This document shows, in pieces, positions 35,309 to 44,220 of a DNA stretch of 64,000 nucleotides. A model generated the notes under the pieces. The model searched no databases. It had not been told where the DNA came from and worked only from the letters and a program-made list of their open reading frames with translations. The stretch is from Pandoraea bronchicola (GTDB lineage: Bacteria > Pseudomonadota > Gammaproteobacteria > Burkholderiales > Burkholderiaceae), in NCBI RefSeq assembly GCF_902459805.1, contig NZ_CABPST010000009.1, forward strand, positions 124,001 through 188,000, written 5' to 3'. Position numbers and translations under genes: made by a program. Numbering within the stretch: the first letter of the stretch is position 1; the number at the start of each line of letters is the position of its first letter.

Positions 35309-35973
35309 GGGAAGATTTCGACGCGGATATCGCGGACAGCGGCGACGTCGGTGCCGCGGCGCCAACGTGGGCCGTCTTCGGCGATCTGATGTCGGTGATG
35401 CTCGGCGCGTTCGTGCTCATCATGCTCGGCGTGATCGGCGTGCAGATCGAACTGTCCGCCAAGCTGGAACGCGAAGTGAAGGAGCGGCGCGCCGAAACGC
35501 AACGCCGTCAGACACTCGAACAGGCGCTGGCCGGACCGCTCGCCGGTGGCCGCGTCACCCTCGTGAACGGCCGCATCGGCATCAGCGGCAACGTGCTTTT
35601 CGCGCTGAACTCCGACCAGTTGCAGCCGCAAGGGCGCGAGGTGCTGCGCAGTCTTGCCGCCCCGCTCACCGCCTATCTGCGCGCGAGCGACGAGATCCTC
35701 ATGGTCAGCGGCTTCACCGACGATCAGCAAGTGCGTGAGACGAACCGGCGATTCGCCGACAACTGGGAGCTGTCCGCTCAGCGAGCGCTCACGGTCACCC
35801 GCGAACTGATTGCCGCAGGCGTGCCGCCCTCGTCGATCTTCTCGGCGGCGTTTGGTTCGGAGCAACCCGTGACGTCGAACGCCGACGAGACCGGCCGTGC
35901 GAAGAACCGGCGCGTGGAAATCGCGCCGATGCCGCGCAGCAGTGCCAGCAGCGCGGGCAAACCTCATGGGTGA
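35305..35973 (+). CDS. MotB/ZorB-like OmpA-family protein
   Basis: A 222-aa protein with one N-terminal helix (about 22-47) containing WAVFGDLMSVMLGAFVLIM; the Asp at residue 27 occupies the place of the proton-binding Asp of MotB (ADMMT), TolR and ZorB. The C-terminal part is an OmpA/MotB peptidoglycan-binding domain: VLFALNSDQLQPQGREVL, FTDDQQV, and AFGSEQPVTSN with NRRVEI. It is thus the stator partner of the preceding MotA-like protein. Start and previous stop overlap by 4 bp (ATGA), indicating tight coupling. Confidence 0.88.
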   Translation: MREDFDADIADSGDVGAAAPTWAVFGDLMSVMLGAFVLIMLGVIGVQIELSAKLEREVKERRAETQRRQTLEQALAGPLAGGRVTLVNGRIGISGNVLFALNSDQLQPQGREVLRSLAAPLTAYLRASDEILMVSGFTDDQQVRETNRRFADNWELSAQRALTVTRELIAAGVPPSSIFSAAFGSEQPVTSNADETGRAKNRRVEIAPMPRSSASSAGKPHG

Positions 35974-35977
35974 TGCA

Positions 35978-36802
35978 ATGAGCGTCGAGCGTGCAGACAC
36001 AGCGGCAACGGCTGCGCATGACGCATCGGACCCATTGTCCGAACAACTCGCCGCGTGGCGCGCGCAAGGCGTCGATAAACGCGACCCTGCCCGGTTTCAT
36101 CGCATCGAAGCCCTGGCGCTGCGCAGCCGCGCTTATTCGGGTGACGTACGGCACGTGCTCGACGACCGTCTGAAGACACTGGTGGAGGAGTTCGTGCAAT
36201 CGCATGGCATCCCGTCCACGGCATCCCCCGATGAAAGCGGTCCGGCCCCGCTGCGTGCATCGTCACTGCTCGCCGCGCTGACGGCCGACATCGCGCAACG
36301 CGTGGGGTCAGGCGAACGCCCAGCGCCGTCGGCGGCGCCTCGCAAGGCCCAAGCGGCAACGCTATCGGGTCAGACACAACAGACGCGCAAGACCGCTCAG
36401 TCAGACAGCGTTGCGCCAGCTTCGCAGAAGCGCCCCATCGCACCGCCTGCGCCAATGCCCGTGCCCGTCACGCCGACAGTCATCTCCACCGACGATGCCT
36501 TCGAAGACCTCGACGTCCTCGAATATTTCCGCGAGACATGGTCGAAGCTCAGCACCGACGGCAATCTGCGTCAGTCGCTCGCACAAGTGCCGGAGAACGC
36601 CGGGCCGCTCAATTCCAGCCATCTGGTGCATCGCGCGCTCTCACTCATGCACGACGTCTCGCCCGACTATCTGCGGCACTTCCTGCGTCATGCCGATGCC
36701 CTCTCGTGGCTCGAAGACATGGAAACCACGGGCATACTGGGCAATAAGCCCGCTGCACGCGCCGCGACCGTCGCCAAGACATCCCGCGCGAAAGCTCGCT
36801 AA
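35978..36802 (+). CDS. DUF2894 family protein, last gene of the MotAB/ZorAB-like operon
   Basis: A 274-aa soluble protein resembling DUF2894: N-terminal helical part (LSEQLAAWRAQGVDKRDPAR, IEALALRSRAYSGDVRHVLD), a Pro/Ala/Gln-rich linker of about 70 residues, and a C-terminal segment (LEYFRETWSKLSTDGNLRQS, HLVHRALSLMHDVSPDYLRH). Function unknown; always-cytoplasmic features. The ATG at 35978 is 5 bp after the previous stop; an ATG at 35966 would overlap it. It converges with the MFS gene, overlapping its stop by 4 bp. Confidence 0.8.
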   Translation: MSVERADTAATAAHDASDPLSEQLAAWRAQGVDKRDPARFHRIEALALRSRAYSGDVRHVLDDRLKTLVEEFVQSHGIPSTASPDESGPAPLRASSLLAALTADIAQRVGSGERPAPSAAPRKAQAATLSGQTQQTRKTAQSDSVAPASQKRPIAPPAPMPVPVTPTVISTDDAFEDLDVLEYFRETWSKLSTDGNLRQSLAQVPENAGPLNSSHLVHRALSLMHDVSPDYLRHFLRHADALSWLEDMETTGILGNKPAARAATVAKTSRAKAR

Positions 36803-38052
36803 CGCCGGCCGCCGCTGATCGCCGGCATCCAGCGCAACGTCATCGCCCAGAACACCAGCGCCGCAAGACTCACGCTCGCGCCGAGTACACACACTCCCGC
36901 CCAGCCTAGGGCCGCGTATGTCGCCGTCGCCGCAACCGCTCCCAAGCCGCTGCCCGTCGCGTAGAACAGCATGTACGCCCCCACCAGACGACTCGGCGCA
37001 TCGGTACGCGCCGCGAAGATCAGACTCTGGTTCGTGACGTGAATCGCCTGTCCGGCGAGATCGAGCAGCAAGACGCCCAGCACGAGCCAGCCCAGCGACG
37101 CATGCAAGCCCGCCAGCGGGAGCCATGAGGCCACCAGCAACGCGAGCGCGACGCCGGTCGTGCGCTGCGCCCATCCCCGGTCCGCCCAATACCCGGCGCG
37201 CGCCGCCGCCAGCGCCCCCGCTGCACCGACGAGTCCGAACGCGCCAATGCTCGTGTGCGAGAAGTGAAACGGCGCCCCGGAGAGCGGCAAGACCAACGCA
37301 CTCCAGAAAATGCTGAACGCCATGAACATCAGCAGCGCGATCATCCCGCGAATCTGCAGCGTGCGCTCCTCCCGCAACAGACGGCACATGGACGCCAGCA
37401 GCACGACGTAGCGTTGCTGCGTGCCCGGGGTCGTCTGACGCGGCAACGCCCGCCATAACACCGCGCCGAGCATCAGCATTCCCCCGGCCGACGCCAGGTA
37501 CACGCCGCGCCATCCCGCGATATCCGCGACGCCACCCGCCATCACACGCGCCAACAGCAGACCGACGACCACGCCACCCTGTGTGGCACCGACGACACGT
37601 CCGCGTTCATGCTCACCGGCCGCACTCGACGCGTAGGCGATCAGGCCCTGCGTCATCGCCGTGCCCAGCATGCCGACCAGCGTCATGCCCAGCAGCAACG
37701 CCACGGCAGACGTCGCCGCCGACACGGCCAGCAGACTCAGCGTCAGCATGGCGAGCTGCACCCGCATCAGACGCCGCCGCTCCCACTGGTCGCCCAAGGG
37801 CACGAGGAACAACAATGCCAGCGCGCACCCCGCCTGTGTCGCGCTCACAACGCCGCCCGCCGCGCCGCGAGAGATCCCGAAGTCGTCTGCCAGCGCATCG
37901 AGCAACGGCTGCGCGTAGTAGACGTTGGCAACGCTCAGTCCCGCCGCGCAGGCAAAGATCGCGACGAGCGTGCGCGGCATACGGTGCGCGGCGCCGGGCG
38001 CGTTCGATGCCGCAGACGCACACGCGACATTCGTCGATTGACACGATGACAT
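36799..38052 (-). CDS. MFS transporter, DHA1 type
   Basis: A 417-aa twelve-helix protein. LSVANVYYAQPLLDALADDF is the hallmark of a common MFS efflux subgroup (YfkF/EmrD-like) and LVPLGDQWERRRLMRVQL is the conserved loop 2-3 motif. I chose the ATG at 38052, preceded by GGGGGAG. It is divergent from an HxlR regulator with an inverted repeat between, implying regulated efflux of a small molecule. The substrate is unknown. Confidence 0.9.
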   Translation of the reverse strand: MSSCQSTNVACASAASNAPGAAHRMPRTLVAIFACAAGLSVANVYYAQPLLDALADDFGISRGAAGGVVSATQAGCALALLFLVPLGDQWERRRLMRVQLAMLTLSLLAVSAATSAVALLLGMTLVGMLGTAMTQGLIAYASSAAGEHERGRVVGATQGGVVVGLLLARVMAGGVADIAGWRGVYLASAGGMLMLGAVLWRALPRQTTPGTQQRYVVLLASMCRLLREERTLQIRGMIALLMFMAFSIFWSALVLPLSGAPFHFSHTSIGAFGLVGAAGALAAARAGYWADRGWAQRTTGVALALLVASWLPLAGLHASLGWLVLGVLLLDLAGQAIHVTNQSLIFAARTDAPSRLVGAYMLFYATGSGLGAVAATATYAALGWAGVCVLGASVSLAALVFWAMTLRWMPAISGGRR

Positions 38053-38069
38053 GAGGCTCCCCCAAACTA

Positions 38070-38121
38070 GTTTCAAATTAAGACTTGTTGGAGGATAACC
38101 AAACCAGTCTTAAAATGAAAC
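38070..38121. promoter_or_regulatory. HxlR-type inverted repeat between MFS and regulator genes
   Basis: Half-sites GTTTCAAATTAAGACT (38070-38085) and AGTCTTAAAATGAAAC (38106-38121) are inverted copies, matching at 14 of 16 positions. They fill the 100-bp divergent promoter region. Confidence 0.65.
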
Positions 38122-38152
38122 TCAATTTTCTGCCCGGCAAAACGATCCCGTC

Positions 38153-38611
38153 ATGACGCAAACCCAACCTGACGTGCCCACCCCCTCGCTCGATACCTGT
38201 CCCGTCGCGCGCACGGTCGACATCATCGGTGACCGCTGGAGCCTGCTCATCGTGCGCGACGCCTTCGACGGCGTGCGCCGTTTCGGCGACTTCCTGCGCA
38301 GTCTCGGCGTGGCGAGAAGCATGTTGACGACGCGTCTGCGGGCGCTGGTCGAGGCTGGCATCCTGTCGGTGCAGCCCGCCTCCGACGGCACGTCGTATCA
38401 GGAGTACGTGCTGACGCCACAGGGCCGTGAACTCTTCACGCTGATCGTGGCGATGCGGCAGTGGGGGGAGAAGCACCGTTTCGGGCGGCGCGAGTTGCAC
38501 TCGACGCTGGTCGATACACGCACGGGCGAGCCACTCGCCGATTTACAGCCGACCACCCGCGACGGACGGCCCATTGCGCCGGAGGACACTCAGGTCGTCC
38601 GGCCGGCGTGA
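38153..38611 (+). CDS. HxlR-family transcriptional regulator
   Basis: A 152-aa wHTH regulator: CPVARTVDIIGDRWSLLIVR is the family signature, then GVRRFGDFLRSLGVARSMLT and LTTRLRALVEAGIL form the DNA-binding part. One Cys in DTCP near the start may sense electrophiles or oxidants, as in HypR-type members. It is divergent from an MFS efflux gene, its probable target, with clear inverted half-sites between them. Confidence 0.92.
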   Translation: MTQTQPDVPTPSLDTCPVARTVDIIGDRWSLLIVRDAFDGVRRFGDFLRSLGVARSMLTTRLRALVEAGILSVQPASDGTSYQEYVLTPQGRELFTLIVAMRQWGEKHRFGRRELHSTLVDTRTGEPLADLQPTTRDGRPIAPEDTQVVRPA

Positions 38612-38765
38612 GCGGGGTGCCAACTTGCCAGTGAAGGCGGTTCCGGTGGATAATCGAGCCCGCTCCCGGTGCTACGGCCCGGGAAAATCCTTTGAAAAAT
38701 CATCGTGTTGGGCGCCAATTCACGCAGTAATGCCGAAGGTACCGCCCGCCGCAGCACTCCTCGAC

Positions 38766-38791
38766 AAGCCGTCGTCCCAGACGGCTTTTTG
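38766..38791 (+). terminator. Rho-independent terminator just before trmB
   Basis: Stem aagccgtc / gacggctt with a 6-nt loop and a T-run, ending 5 bp before the trmB ATG. It either ends the HxlR transcript or acts as an attenuator in the 185-nt trmB leader. Confidence 0.8.
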
Positions 38792-38796
38792 TTTCC

Positions 38797-39597
38797 ATGA
38801 CGAACCACGGACAACCGCCGGCTGACGACGCACAACCGGCCCACGACGACGATGCCGGCCTCGGCGCGCCGCAATCCCATGCCACGGGCGACGACGAGAC
38901 GTTCGTCGGACCTGACGGTGTAGCGCACCCGCGCCGCATTCGCAGTTTCGTGCGCCGCGCAGGACGCAGCTCGGAAGCGCAGAAACGCGCGTTCGATGTG
39001 CTCGGCCCGAAGTTCGTGCTGCCGTATGCGCCCGAAACGCTCGACTGGCCCGCAGCCTTCGCGCGTGCCGACGCACCGCGTATTCTCGAAATCGGCTTCG
39101 GTATGGGCGACGGCACCGCGCATATCGCGAAGGTGCGGCCGACGGACGATTTTCTCGGCGTCGAAGTGCACGAGCCAGGCGTGGGCGCATTGCTCAAGCT
39201 CATTGGCGAAACGCCGCTGTCGAACGTGCGCATCATTCAACACGACGCCGTGGAAGTCGTTCAGCACATGCTGCCGGAAGGCTCGCTCGACGGCGTTCAC
39301 GTCTTCTTCCCCGATCCCTGGCACAAGAAGCGCCATCACAAGCGCCGCCTGCTGCAGCCGCCGTTCGTCGCTTTGCTCGCGTCGCGTCTGAAACCGGGCG
39401 GCTACCTGCACTGCGCCACCGACTGGCAGGAATATGCCGAGCAGATGCTCGAAGTGCTCGGTGGCGAAGCCACGCTTGAAAACACAGCGGCCGATTACGC
39501 ACCGCGTCCGGACTATCGTCCCGTGACGAAGTTCGAGAATCGCGGCCTGCGCCTCGGCCACGGCGTGTGGGATCTCGTGTTCCGCAAGCGCGGCTGA
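38797..39597 (+). CDS. trmB: tRNA (guanine-N7-)-methyltransferase
   Basis: A 266-aa SAM-dependent enzyme that makes m7G46 in tRNA. After a charged, Asp/His-rich N-terminal extension (~45 residues) comes the TrmB core: [25 protein letters not shown] (SAM-binding), [31 protein letters not shown] (the family signature) and [12 protein letters not shown], ending TKFENRG. The extension is common in Burkholderiaceae. A terminator lies just before its start. Confidence 0.95.
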   Translation: MTNHGQPPADDAQPAHDDDAGLGAPQSHATGDDETFVGPDGVAHPRRIRSFVRRAGRSSEAQKRAFDVLGPKFVLPYAPETLDWPAAFARADAPRILEIGFGMGDGTAHIAKVRPTDDFLGVEVHEPGVGALLKLIGETPLSNVRIIQHDAVEVVQHMLPEGSLDGVHVFFPDPWHKKRHHKRRLLQPPFVALLASRLKPGGYLHCATDWQEYAEQMLEVLGGEATLENTAADYAPRPDYRPVTKFENRGLRLGHGVWDLVFRKRG

Positions 39598-39626
39598 GGA
39601 ATATCGCCGGCGTCGCCGAAAGGAAG

Positions 39627-39654
39627 AAGGGGCACCGCGCGGTGCCCCTTTTTT
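39627..39654. terminator. bidirectional terminator between trmB and uppP
   Basis: Twelve-base perfect inverted repeat aaggggcaccgc / gcggtgcccctt followed by T on the plus strand and preceded by A, so it can serve both convergent genes. Confidence 0.9.
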
Positions 39655-39685
39655 CATTCTGCTTTCGGTCTTGCGCGCGCCGGCC

Positions 39686-40528
39686 TCAGTCAGCCCAGAC
39701 GACCAGCCCGCTGTAACCGGTAGCCAGCACCACCAGACCGAACACGATGCGATACCACGCGAACGCCGTGAAGTCGTGCGACGCGATATAGCGCAGCAGC
39801 CAGCGCACGCAAATGAAAGCGCTGATGAACGCGGCAATGAAGCCGATGCCGAACAGGCTGAAATCGTCGACCGACAACGTCGAGCGTGCCTTGTAGAGTT
39901 CGTAAATGGTGGCCCCGAACAGAATCGGGATCGCGAGGAAAAACGAAAACTCGGTGGCCACCTTGCGCTCGAGCCCGAACATCATGCCGCCGATGATCGT
40001 CGCTCCCGAACGCGACGTGCCCGGCACAAGCGCGAGACATTGCGCGAAGCCAACTTTCAGGGCGTCGGCGAGCGAGAGATCGTCAATCGAGTTCACACGC
40101 GGCAGCTTGCCCGCTTCGGCGTTGCGGCGGTTGTGCCGCTCCACCAGCAAGATGATCACGCCACCGACGATGAACGCCGTGGCCACCACGGTCGGGTTGA
40201 ACAATGCCGCTTTGATGTGCTTGCCGAGCAACAGACCCAGCACGATGGCCGGCAGGCACGCGACGATCACGTTCACGGCAAAGCGGCGCGCCTTCGCATC
40301 GCTGCCGAGGCCCGCCACCACCTGCGCGATCTTGACGCGAAACTCCCAGCACACCGCGAGAATCGCGCCGAACTGAATCACGATCTCGAAGACCTTGCCC
40401 TTGTCGTCGTTGAAGTCGAGCAGACTGCCAGCCAGAATCAGGTGACCGGTCGACGAAATCGGCAGGAATTCGGTCAGACCTTCGACCACGCCGAGAATGA
40501 CGGCTTTGAACGCCAGCAAAAAATCCAT
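39686..40528 (-). CDS. uppP: undecaprenyl-diphosphatase
   Basis: A 280-aa integral membrane enzyme (BacA/UppP) that dephosphorylates undecaprenyl diphosphate to recycle the lipid carrier for peptidoglycan and O-antigen; it confers bacitracin tolerance. Signature motifs: [18 protein letters not shown] at the N-terminus (catalytic Glu/Ser/His) and [14 protein letters not shown] in the middle (Ser-Arg). About eight helices. It serves the same carrier used by the WecA-like enzymes at 56-58 kb. Confidence 0.96.
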   Translation of the reverse strand: MDFLLAFKAVILGVVEGLTEFLPISSTGHLILAGSLLDFNDDKGKVFEIVIQFGAILAVCWEFRVKIAQVVAGLGSDAKARRFAVNVIVACLPAIVLGLLLGKHIKAALFNPTVVATAFIVGGVIILLVERHNRRNAEAGKLPRVNSIDDLSLADALKVGFAQCLALVPGTSRSGATIIGGMMFGLERKVATEFSFFLAIPILFGATIYELYKARSTLSVDDFSLFGIGFIAAFISAFICVRWLLRYIASHDFTAFAWYRIVFGLVVLATGYSGLVVWAD

Positions 40529-40612
40529 GCAATGAGTTCCTGAGGAGTCGCGAATAACGGATTGGGGAAACGGGAGCGCTAAAGGGTTCGGCGGATCGGT
40601 CAGCCGACCTCG

Positions 40613-41242
40613 TCAGCGAGCATCGAATTTGACGTTCACGCCATGCGAGAGCACGGTGATCGCCCCCGGCTGACGCGCCACGCCACCCACGCTGAGTTGC
40701 TCGGGCTTGAACGTATAGATGGGCGCGCCTTGCAGCAACTGCGTCGCAATCAGGGCACCTGCCGCGTTCAGTTGCCGTGACCAGCGCTCCGGCAAACCAT
40801 CGATGGTAAAAGTCTCGACTTCCGGGTCTCGCAGCACCACCGACATCGTGGCAGGGTCGTACGCGAGTGCACTGTCGATGGCAAGCGTGCCCGTGAGCGG
40901 TGCACCGCCCAGCGGATGCGTCACCCTGGCATCGATGGACACGGCCAGACGATTGCGGTCCGGCAGCAAGGTCAGCCGCGGGTGCGTGAGGTTCACATCA
41001 AGCACCGCCAGTACACGGCGGTCGAACGGAAACTTGCGCTCCAGCGCGCGCTGCAACTGACTTTCGGAGAAGGTGTATTCGTTGCCGAACGGCAATCCCG
41101 CGCAGGCCGCCAGCCCGGCGGCGAGTGCTGCACTCCCCGTCAACGCCAGCCAACGACGGCGTGAAACGCGCCGGGCCGGCTTTGCAAGCAGTGCCTCGCA
41201 CTGCTGATGAATCTGCTGATCTGGATGAACACTATCCGGCAT
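40613..41242 (-). CDS. DUF1439 family lipoprotein
   Basis: A 209-aa protein with a twin-Arg-containing N-terminus (RRVSRRRWLALTGSAALAAG) and lipobox LAAC (Cys about 47), so it is likely a lipoprotein. The mature part (FSESQLQRALERKFPFDRRV, TFTIDGLPERWSRQL) matches DUF1439, a BPI/TULIP-like fold of outer-membrane lipoproteins with unknown role, possibly lipid binding. I start at the ATG at 41242; a GTG at 41278 is in frame. It sits behind uppP with 84 bp between, same strand. Confidence 0.85.
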   Translation of the reverse strand: MPDSVHPDQQIHQQCEALLAKPARRVSRRRWLALTGSAALAAGLAACAGLPFGNEYTFSESQLQRALERKFPFDRRVLAVLDVNLTHPRLTLLPDRNRLAVSIDARVTHPLGGAPLTGTLAIDSALAYDPATMSVVLRDPEVETFTIDGLPERWSRQLNAAGALIATQLLQGAPIYTFKPEQLSVGGVARQPGAITVLSHGVNVKFDAR

Positions 41243-41358
41243 GTCACGTTCCGCTACAGGGCGTCCGGCGCCCGACACGCGCGACTATAGCATTCGCTTG
41301 TGACGCGCTTCTACGCGCCAGTGCGCCCGAGCGCCCGAGCGAGCGCCGATGGCCTCGA

Positions 41359-41622
41359 TTACGCCGCCATCGGCGCAGTCATCACTTCCAGTTGTGACAA
41401 CCAGGCAACTGCCTGTGCGCGATCCGCACCGCACATCTCGGCCGATGGCTGCAACGAACCACATACCGCCGGACGCTGCGGGCTGCCGAAGATCAGGCAG
41501 CGGTCGTCGTCGTCCAACTGCACACAGCGAGTGTTCGCCGGCTTGCCGTTCGGCATGCCGGGAATCGGCGTCGAAATGGAAGGCGCGATGCAACACGCCG
41601 CGCAGCGGGGTCGGCAGTTCAT
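41359..41622 (-). CDS. YkgJ-family cysteine-cluster protein
   Basis: An 87-aa protein with Cys spacing typical of the YkgJ zinc/iron-chelating family: [15 protein letters not shown] at the start (four Cys), then [32 protein letters not shown]. The family probably binds a metal cluster; its role is unclear. The ATG at 41622 has only a weak ribosome-binding site but fits homologues that begin at this Cys motif. Confidence 0.88.
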   Translation of the reverse strand: MNCRPRCAACCIAPSISTPIPGMPNGKPANTRCVQLDDDDRCLIFGSPQRPAVCGSLQPSAEMCGADRAQAVAWLSQLEVMTAPMAA

Positions 41623-41737
41623 GAATGGATAGGGGGAAAAGCAGAGGGATCGGCGTCATCCGCACGGAGAAACGCCGTCTCAGGCCGCGCATTCTACCGT
41701 GAGTGGCGAAGCGGGGCCTGCGCGGCCCGCGCCCGGC

Positions 41738-42520
41738 TTACCAGGGCAAGCTGCCTTCGCCGCCGAAGAACCCGCCCGTCACCGGCCCGCGCTCGCCGAG
41801 CGCCAGCATCAGCACGCTACGCGCGCCTTCGGCAAGCCCCTGCCGTGCCCGTTTGCCGTTCGCATCGATCGTCAGGTCGGCGGGGGCGCCCGGATCGACC
41901 GAGTTCACCGTGATCGACGTCTCGCGCAATGTATGCGAGAGCTGTACCGTCAGCATGTTCAACGCCGCCTTCGACGCATTGAACCCGATCTGCCGAAACG
42001 CCGAAGGCTCCCACGCCGGATCGCTGTTGTGCGCCAGCGACCCGAGACCGCTCGACACGTTGACGATGCGGGCCCGCGCCGAGCGCGCCAGCCACGGCAG
42101 CATGGCTTGCGTCACGCGCAATGTACCGAAGAAGTTCGTGGCGAAGACCCGCTCGACCGCTTCGATGGAGGCTTTCTCCGGGGCGTCGTCGCGCGGATCG
42201 GTCACCGCCGCGTTGTTCACCAGCACGTCGAGCCGCCCGTGATAGCGGCCAATGCGATACGCGGCCGCGTGGAGCGTCTCGGGCCTTAGCAGGTCGATCA
42301 CCAACGTCTCCGCCTGGAAACCCGCCTTGCGCAGCGGTGCAACGACTTCCTCCCCCTTCGCTTCCTCTCGTGCCCCCACGAGGACCGTCATGCCGGCCTC
42401 GGCCAGCGCACGCGCGACTTCATGCCCAATACCTCGCGTCGCGCCAGTCACCAATGCCACGCTTCCCAGATGGCGATCGGCATTCTCGCTTACCGCGTTC
42501 TCGATGGCGTCCCGTTTCAT
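41738..42520 (-). CDS. SDR-family oxidoreductase
   Basis: A 260-aa short-chain dehydrogenase. VALVTGATRGIGHEVARAL is the NADP loop, VLVNNAAVTD the NNAG motif, VNVSSGLGSLAHNSD the Ser, and the active site FNASKAALNML replaces the usual Y-x3-K by N-x-S-K, i.e. the catalytic Tyr seems shifted or lost relative to YSASKAAL. It resembles eukaryote-type carbonyl reductases, where the Tyr precedes the motif similarly, so activity is uncertain. The ATG at 42520 has a GGGAG site. It is divergent from a TetR gene. Confidence 0.87.
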   Translation of the reverse strand: MKRDAIENAVSENADRHLGSVALVTGATRGIGHEVARALAEAGMTVLVGAREEAKGEEVVAPLRKAGFQAETLVIDLLRPETLHAAAYRIGRYHGRLDVLVNNAAVTDPRDDAPEKASIEAVERVFATNFFGTLRVTQAMLPWLARSARARIVNVSSGLGSLAHNSDPAWEPSAFRQIGFNASKAALNMLTVQLSHTLRETSITVNSVDPGAPADLTIDANGKRARQGLAEGARSVLMLALGERGPVTGGFFGGEGSLPW

Positions 42521-42588
42521 CACTGCTCCCGTCGAAATCCCTGTTGTGCTGCGCCTGAGCGCGCGCAAATTTGTTAGCATCGAGTTTA

Positions 42589-42602
42589 TGAAGAATCCTT
42601 CA
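42589..42602. promoter_or_regulatory. candidate TetR operator
   Basis: TGAAG-N4-CTTCA palindrome 17 bp before the TetR ATG and 69 bp before the divergent SDR start. Confidence 0.5.
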
Positions 42603-42618
42603 GATTTTCCATTCGCAT

Positions 42619-43287
42619 ATGAAACCGGACAGCCAAGCCCCCGCAACGCCCCGTAAATCGCCGCAGCAGGCGCGTTCGCGGGTCACCATCGACGCCATTT
42701 TCGAAGCCGCGCTTCAGGTTTTGCTGCTCGATGGCGGCCGTCAGTTGACCACGACTCGCGTCGCCGAGCGGGCGGGGGTGTCGGTCGGGACCCTGTATCA
42801 GTACTTCCAGAACAAGCAGGTCTTGCTCTACGCGGTGCTCGGGCGGCATATCGACCGGATCGTCGAGACCGTGGAGGCAACGTGTGCGGCCTCTCATGGG
42901 CAGCCGCTCGAAGTGATGGCGCGCTCGCTCGCCGAGGCGTACGTGGGCGCCAAGATGTCGGACATCGAAGAAGCGCAGGCGTTGTATCGGCTCTCGGAAG
43001 ATCTGGATGGGCGCGAAGTGTTCGCCGGGGCGGCCACGCGCATGCATACGGCCGTCGTCACCATGCTCAAAACCGCGCACGACACGCGTTTCGACGATCC
43101 TGAGACGGTCGCCTTCGTGTTCCTGAACTCGATGAGCGGCCCCCTCAAGGCGATTCTCGAAAACCGCGCGCCCGCCAGTGCCTGCTACGAAACGCTGGCG
43201 GGACAGATCGCCGATCAGATGGCGACGATGTGTGGCGCTTACCTGCTTCGGGTCGCCCAACCGGTCACGCCGAACGCCGCCGCATAG
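42619..43287 (+). CDS. TetR/AcrR-family repressor
   Basis: A 222-aa regulator with a basic start (KSPQQARSRVTIDAIFEAAL) and HTH (GGRQLTTTRVAERAGVSVGT, LYQYFQNKQVLLYAVL). The C-terminal half is the variable ligand domain. It is divergent from the SDR gene with a short palindrome between; the pair probably forms a self-contained regulated unit. Confidence 0.9.
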   Translation: MKPDSQAPATPRKSPQQARSRVTIDAIFEAALQVLLLDGGRQLTTTRVAERAGVSVGTLYQYFQNKQVLLYAVLGRHIDRIVETVEATCAASHGQPLEVMARSLAEAYVGAKMSDIEEAQALYRLSEDLDGREVFAGAATRMHTAVVTMLKTAHDTRFDDPETVAFVFLNSMSGPLKAILENRAPASACYETLAGQIADQMATMCGAYLLRVAQPVTPNAAA

Positions 43288-43404
43288 CCACGCAGGCGCC
43301 GCACTTACGCCGCCTGTGTGGCAAAAGTTCACGCGTCATAATGACTGCCGCCCGGAACTGGTAAAATGCCGGGTTGTGTTTGCCTACTACCCACGGTAAC
43401 CGAG

Positions 43405-44073
43405 ATGAATTACGAACAGGCCCGCTTTAACATGATCGAGCAGCAAATCCGTCCCTGGGACGTGCTCGATCAAGAGGTGCTCAATCTGCTCAAGCTCGTC
43501 AAGCGCGAGGAATTCGTGCCGACGGCCCAGCGCGCCCTCGCCTTCACCGACGTTGAACTGCCGCTGCCGGGCGCGGCCATCGCCGACAAGAGCCAGCACA
43601 TGATGTTCCCGCGCGTCGAAGCGCGCATTCTGCAAGCGCTCGCGCCGAAGAAGAATGAGAACGTGCTCGAAATCGGCACGGGTTCGGGCTACATGGCCGC
43701 CCTGCTCGCCTACAACGCGCATCACGTGACGACGATCGAATTCGACGCCAACCTCGCCCAGACCGCCCAGCAGACGCTGCGCGCCAACGGCGTGACGAAC
43801 GTGGAAGTCATCAATGCCGACGGCGCGCAAGGCTGGAGCGCCGCCGCACCGTACGACGTGATCGCCATCTCCGGCGGCCTGGCCGAACTGCCGCAAGCGT
43901 TTCTCGACCAACTGAAGGTCGGTGGCCGTCTGGCAGCTTTCATCGGCGGCAGCCCGGTCATGGAAGCGAAGCTCATCACGCGCATGTCCGAGACCGAGTA
44001 CCGCGCCGAAAACCTGTTCGAGACGCAAGTGGCCTATCTGGTTGCACCGCAACCGTCGAGCTTCAAGTTCTGA
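43405..44073 (+). CDS. pcm: protein-L-isoaspartate O-methyltransferase family protein
   Basis: A 222-aa SAM-dependent methyltransferase of the PCMT family, repairing isoaspartyl residues. NMIEQQIRPWDVLDQEVL at the start is typical of the betaproteobacterial form; VLEIGTGSGYMAALLA is SAM motif I; VINADGAQGWSAAAPYDVIA is motif II. It lacks the usual Ser in TISQP (here AIADKSQHMMFPRVEAR), as in other members located before tolC, so its methyl acceptor may differ. Next genes: rhodanese and tolC, probably one operon. Confidence 0.85.
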   Translation: MNYEQARFNMIEQQIRPWDVLDQEVLNLLKLVKREEFVPTAQRALAFTDVELPLPGAAIADKSQHMMFPRVEARILQALAPKKNENVLEIGTGSGYMAALLAYNAHHVTTIEFDANLAQTAQQTLRANGVTNVEVINADGAQGWSAAAPYDVIAISGGLAELPQAFLDQLKVGGRLAAFIGGSPVMEAKLITRMSETEYRAENLFETQVAYLVAPQPSSFKF

Positions 44074-44220
44074 GCCCGGCTGCCGGGGTGACGTGCCGTC
44101 CGGTCACGGACGACGCGCCCCGGAATGCCGCGAGCGGACCGGTCCCGCGCCCCTTTGCGGGGGCAAATGCGTGTGGGAATCGACGAGGACCGGACGCCAC
44201 CAATACGACACACGAACATC

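Noticed and set aside
31504-36802. Calling the MotA/MotB-like operon a Zorya defence system
   Set aside because: ZorC, ZorD or ZorE are not seen; the partner genes belong to DUF3348 and DUF2894 and the operon seems common in Burkholderiales, so only a structural parallel is claimed.
38690-38765. A glycine-type riboswitch before trmB, suggested by GCCGAAGG
   Set aside because: The rest of the conserved aptamer core could not be found and trmB is not a glycine-related gene.
39671-40543. A 290-codon plus-strand frame opposite uppP
   Set aside because: Complete overlap with the certain uppP gene, no family resemblance.
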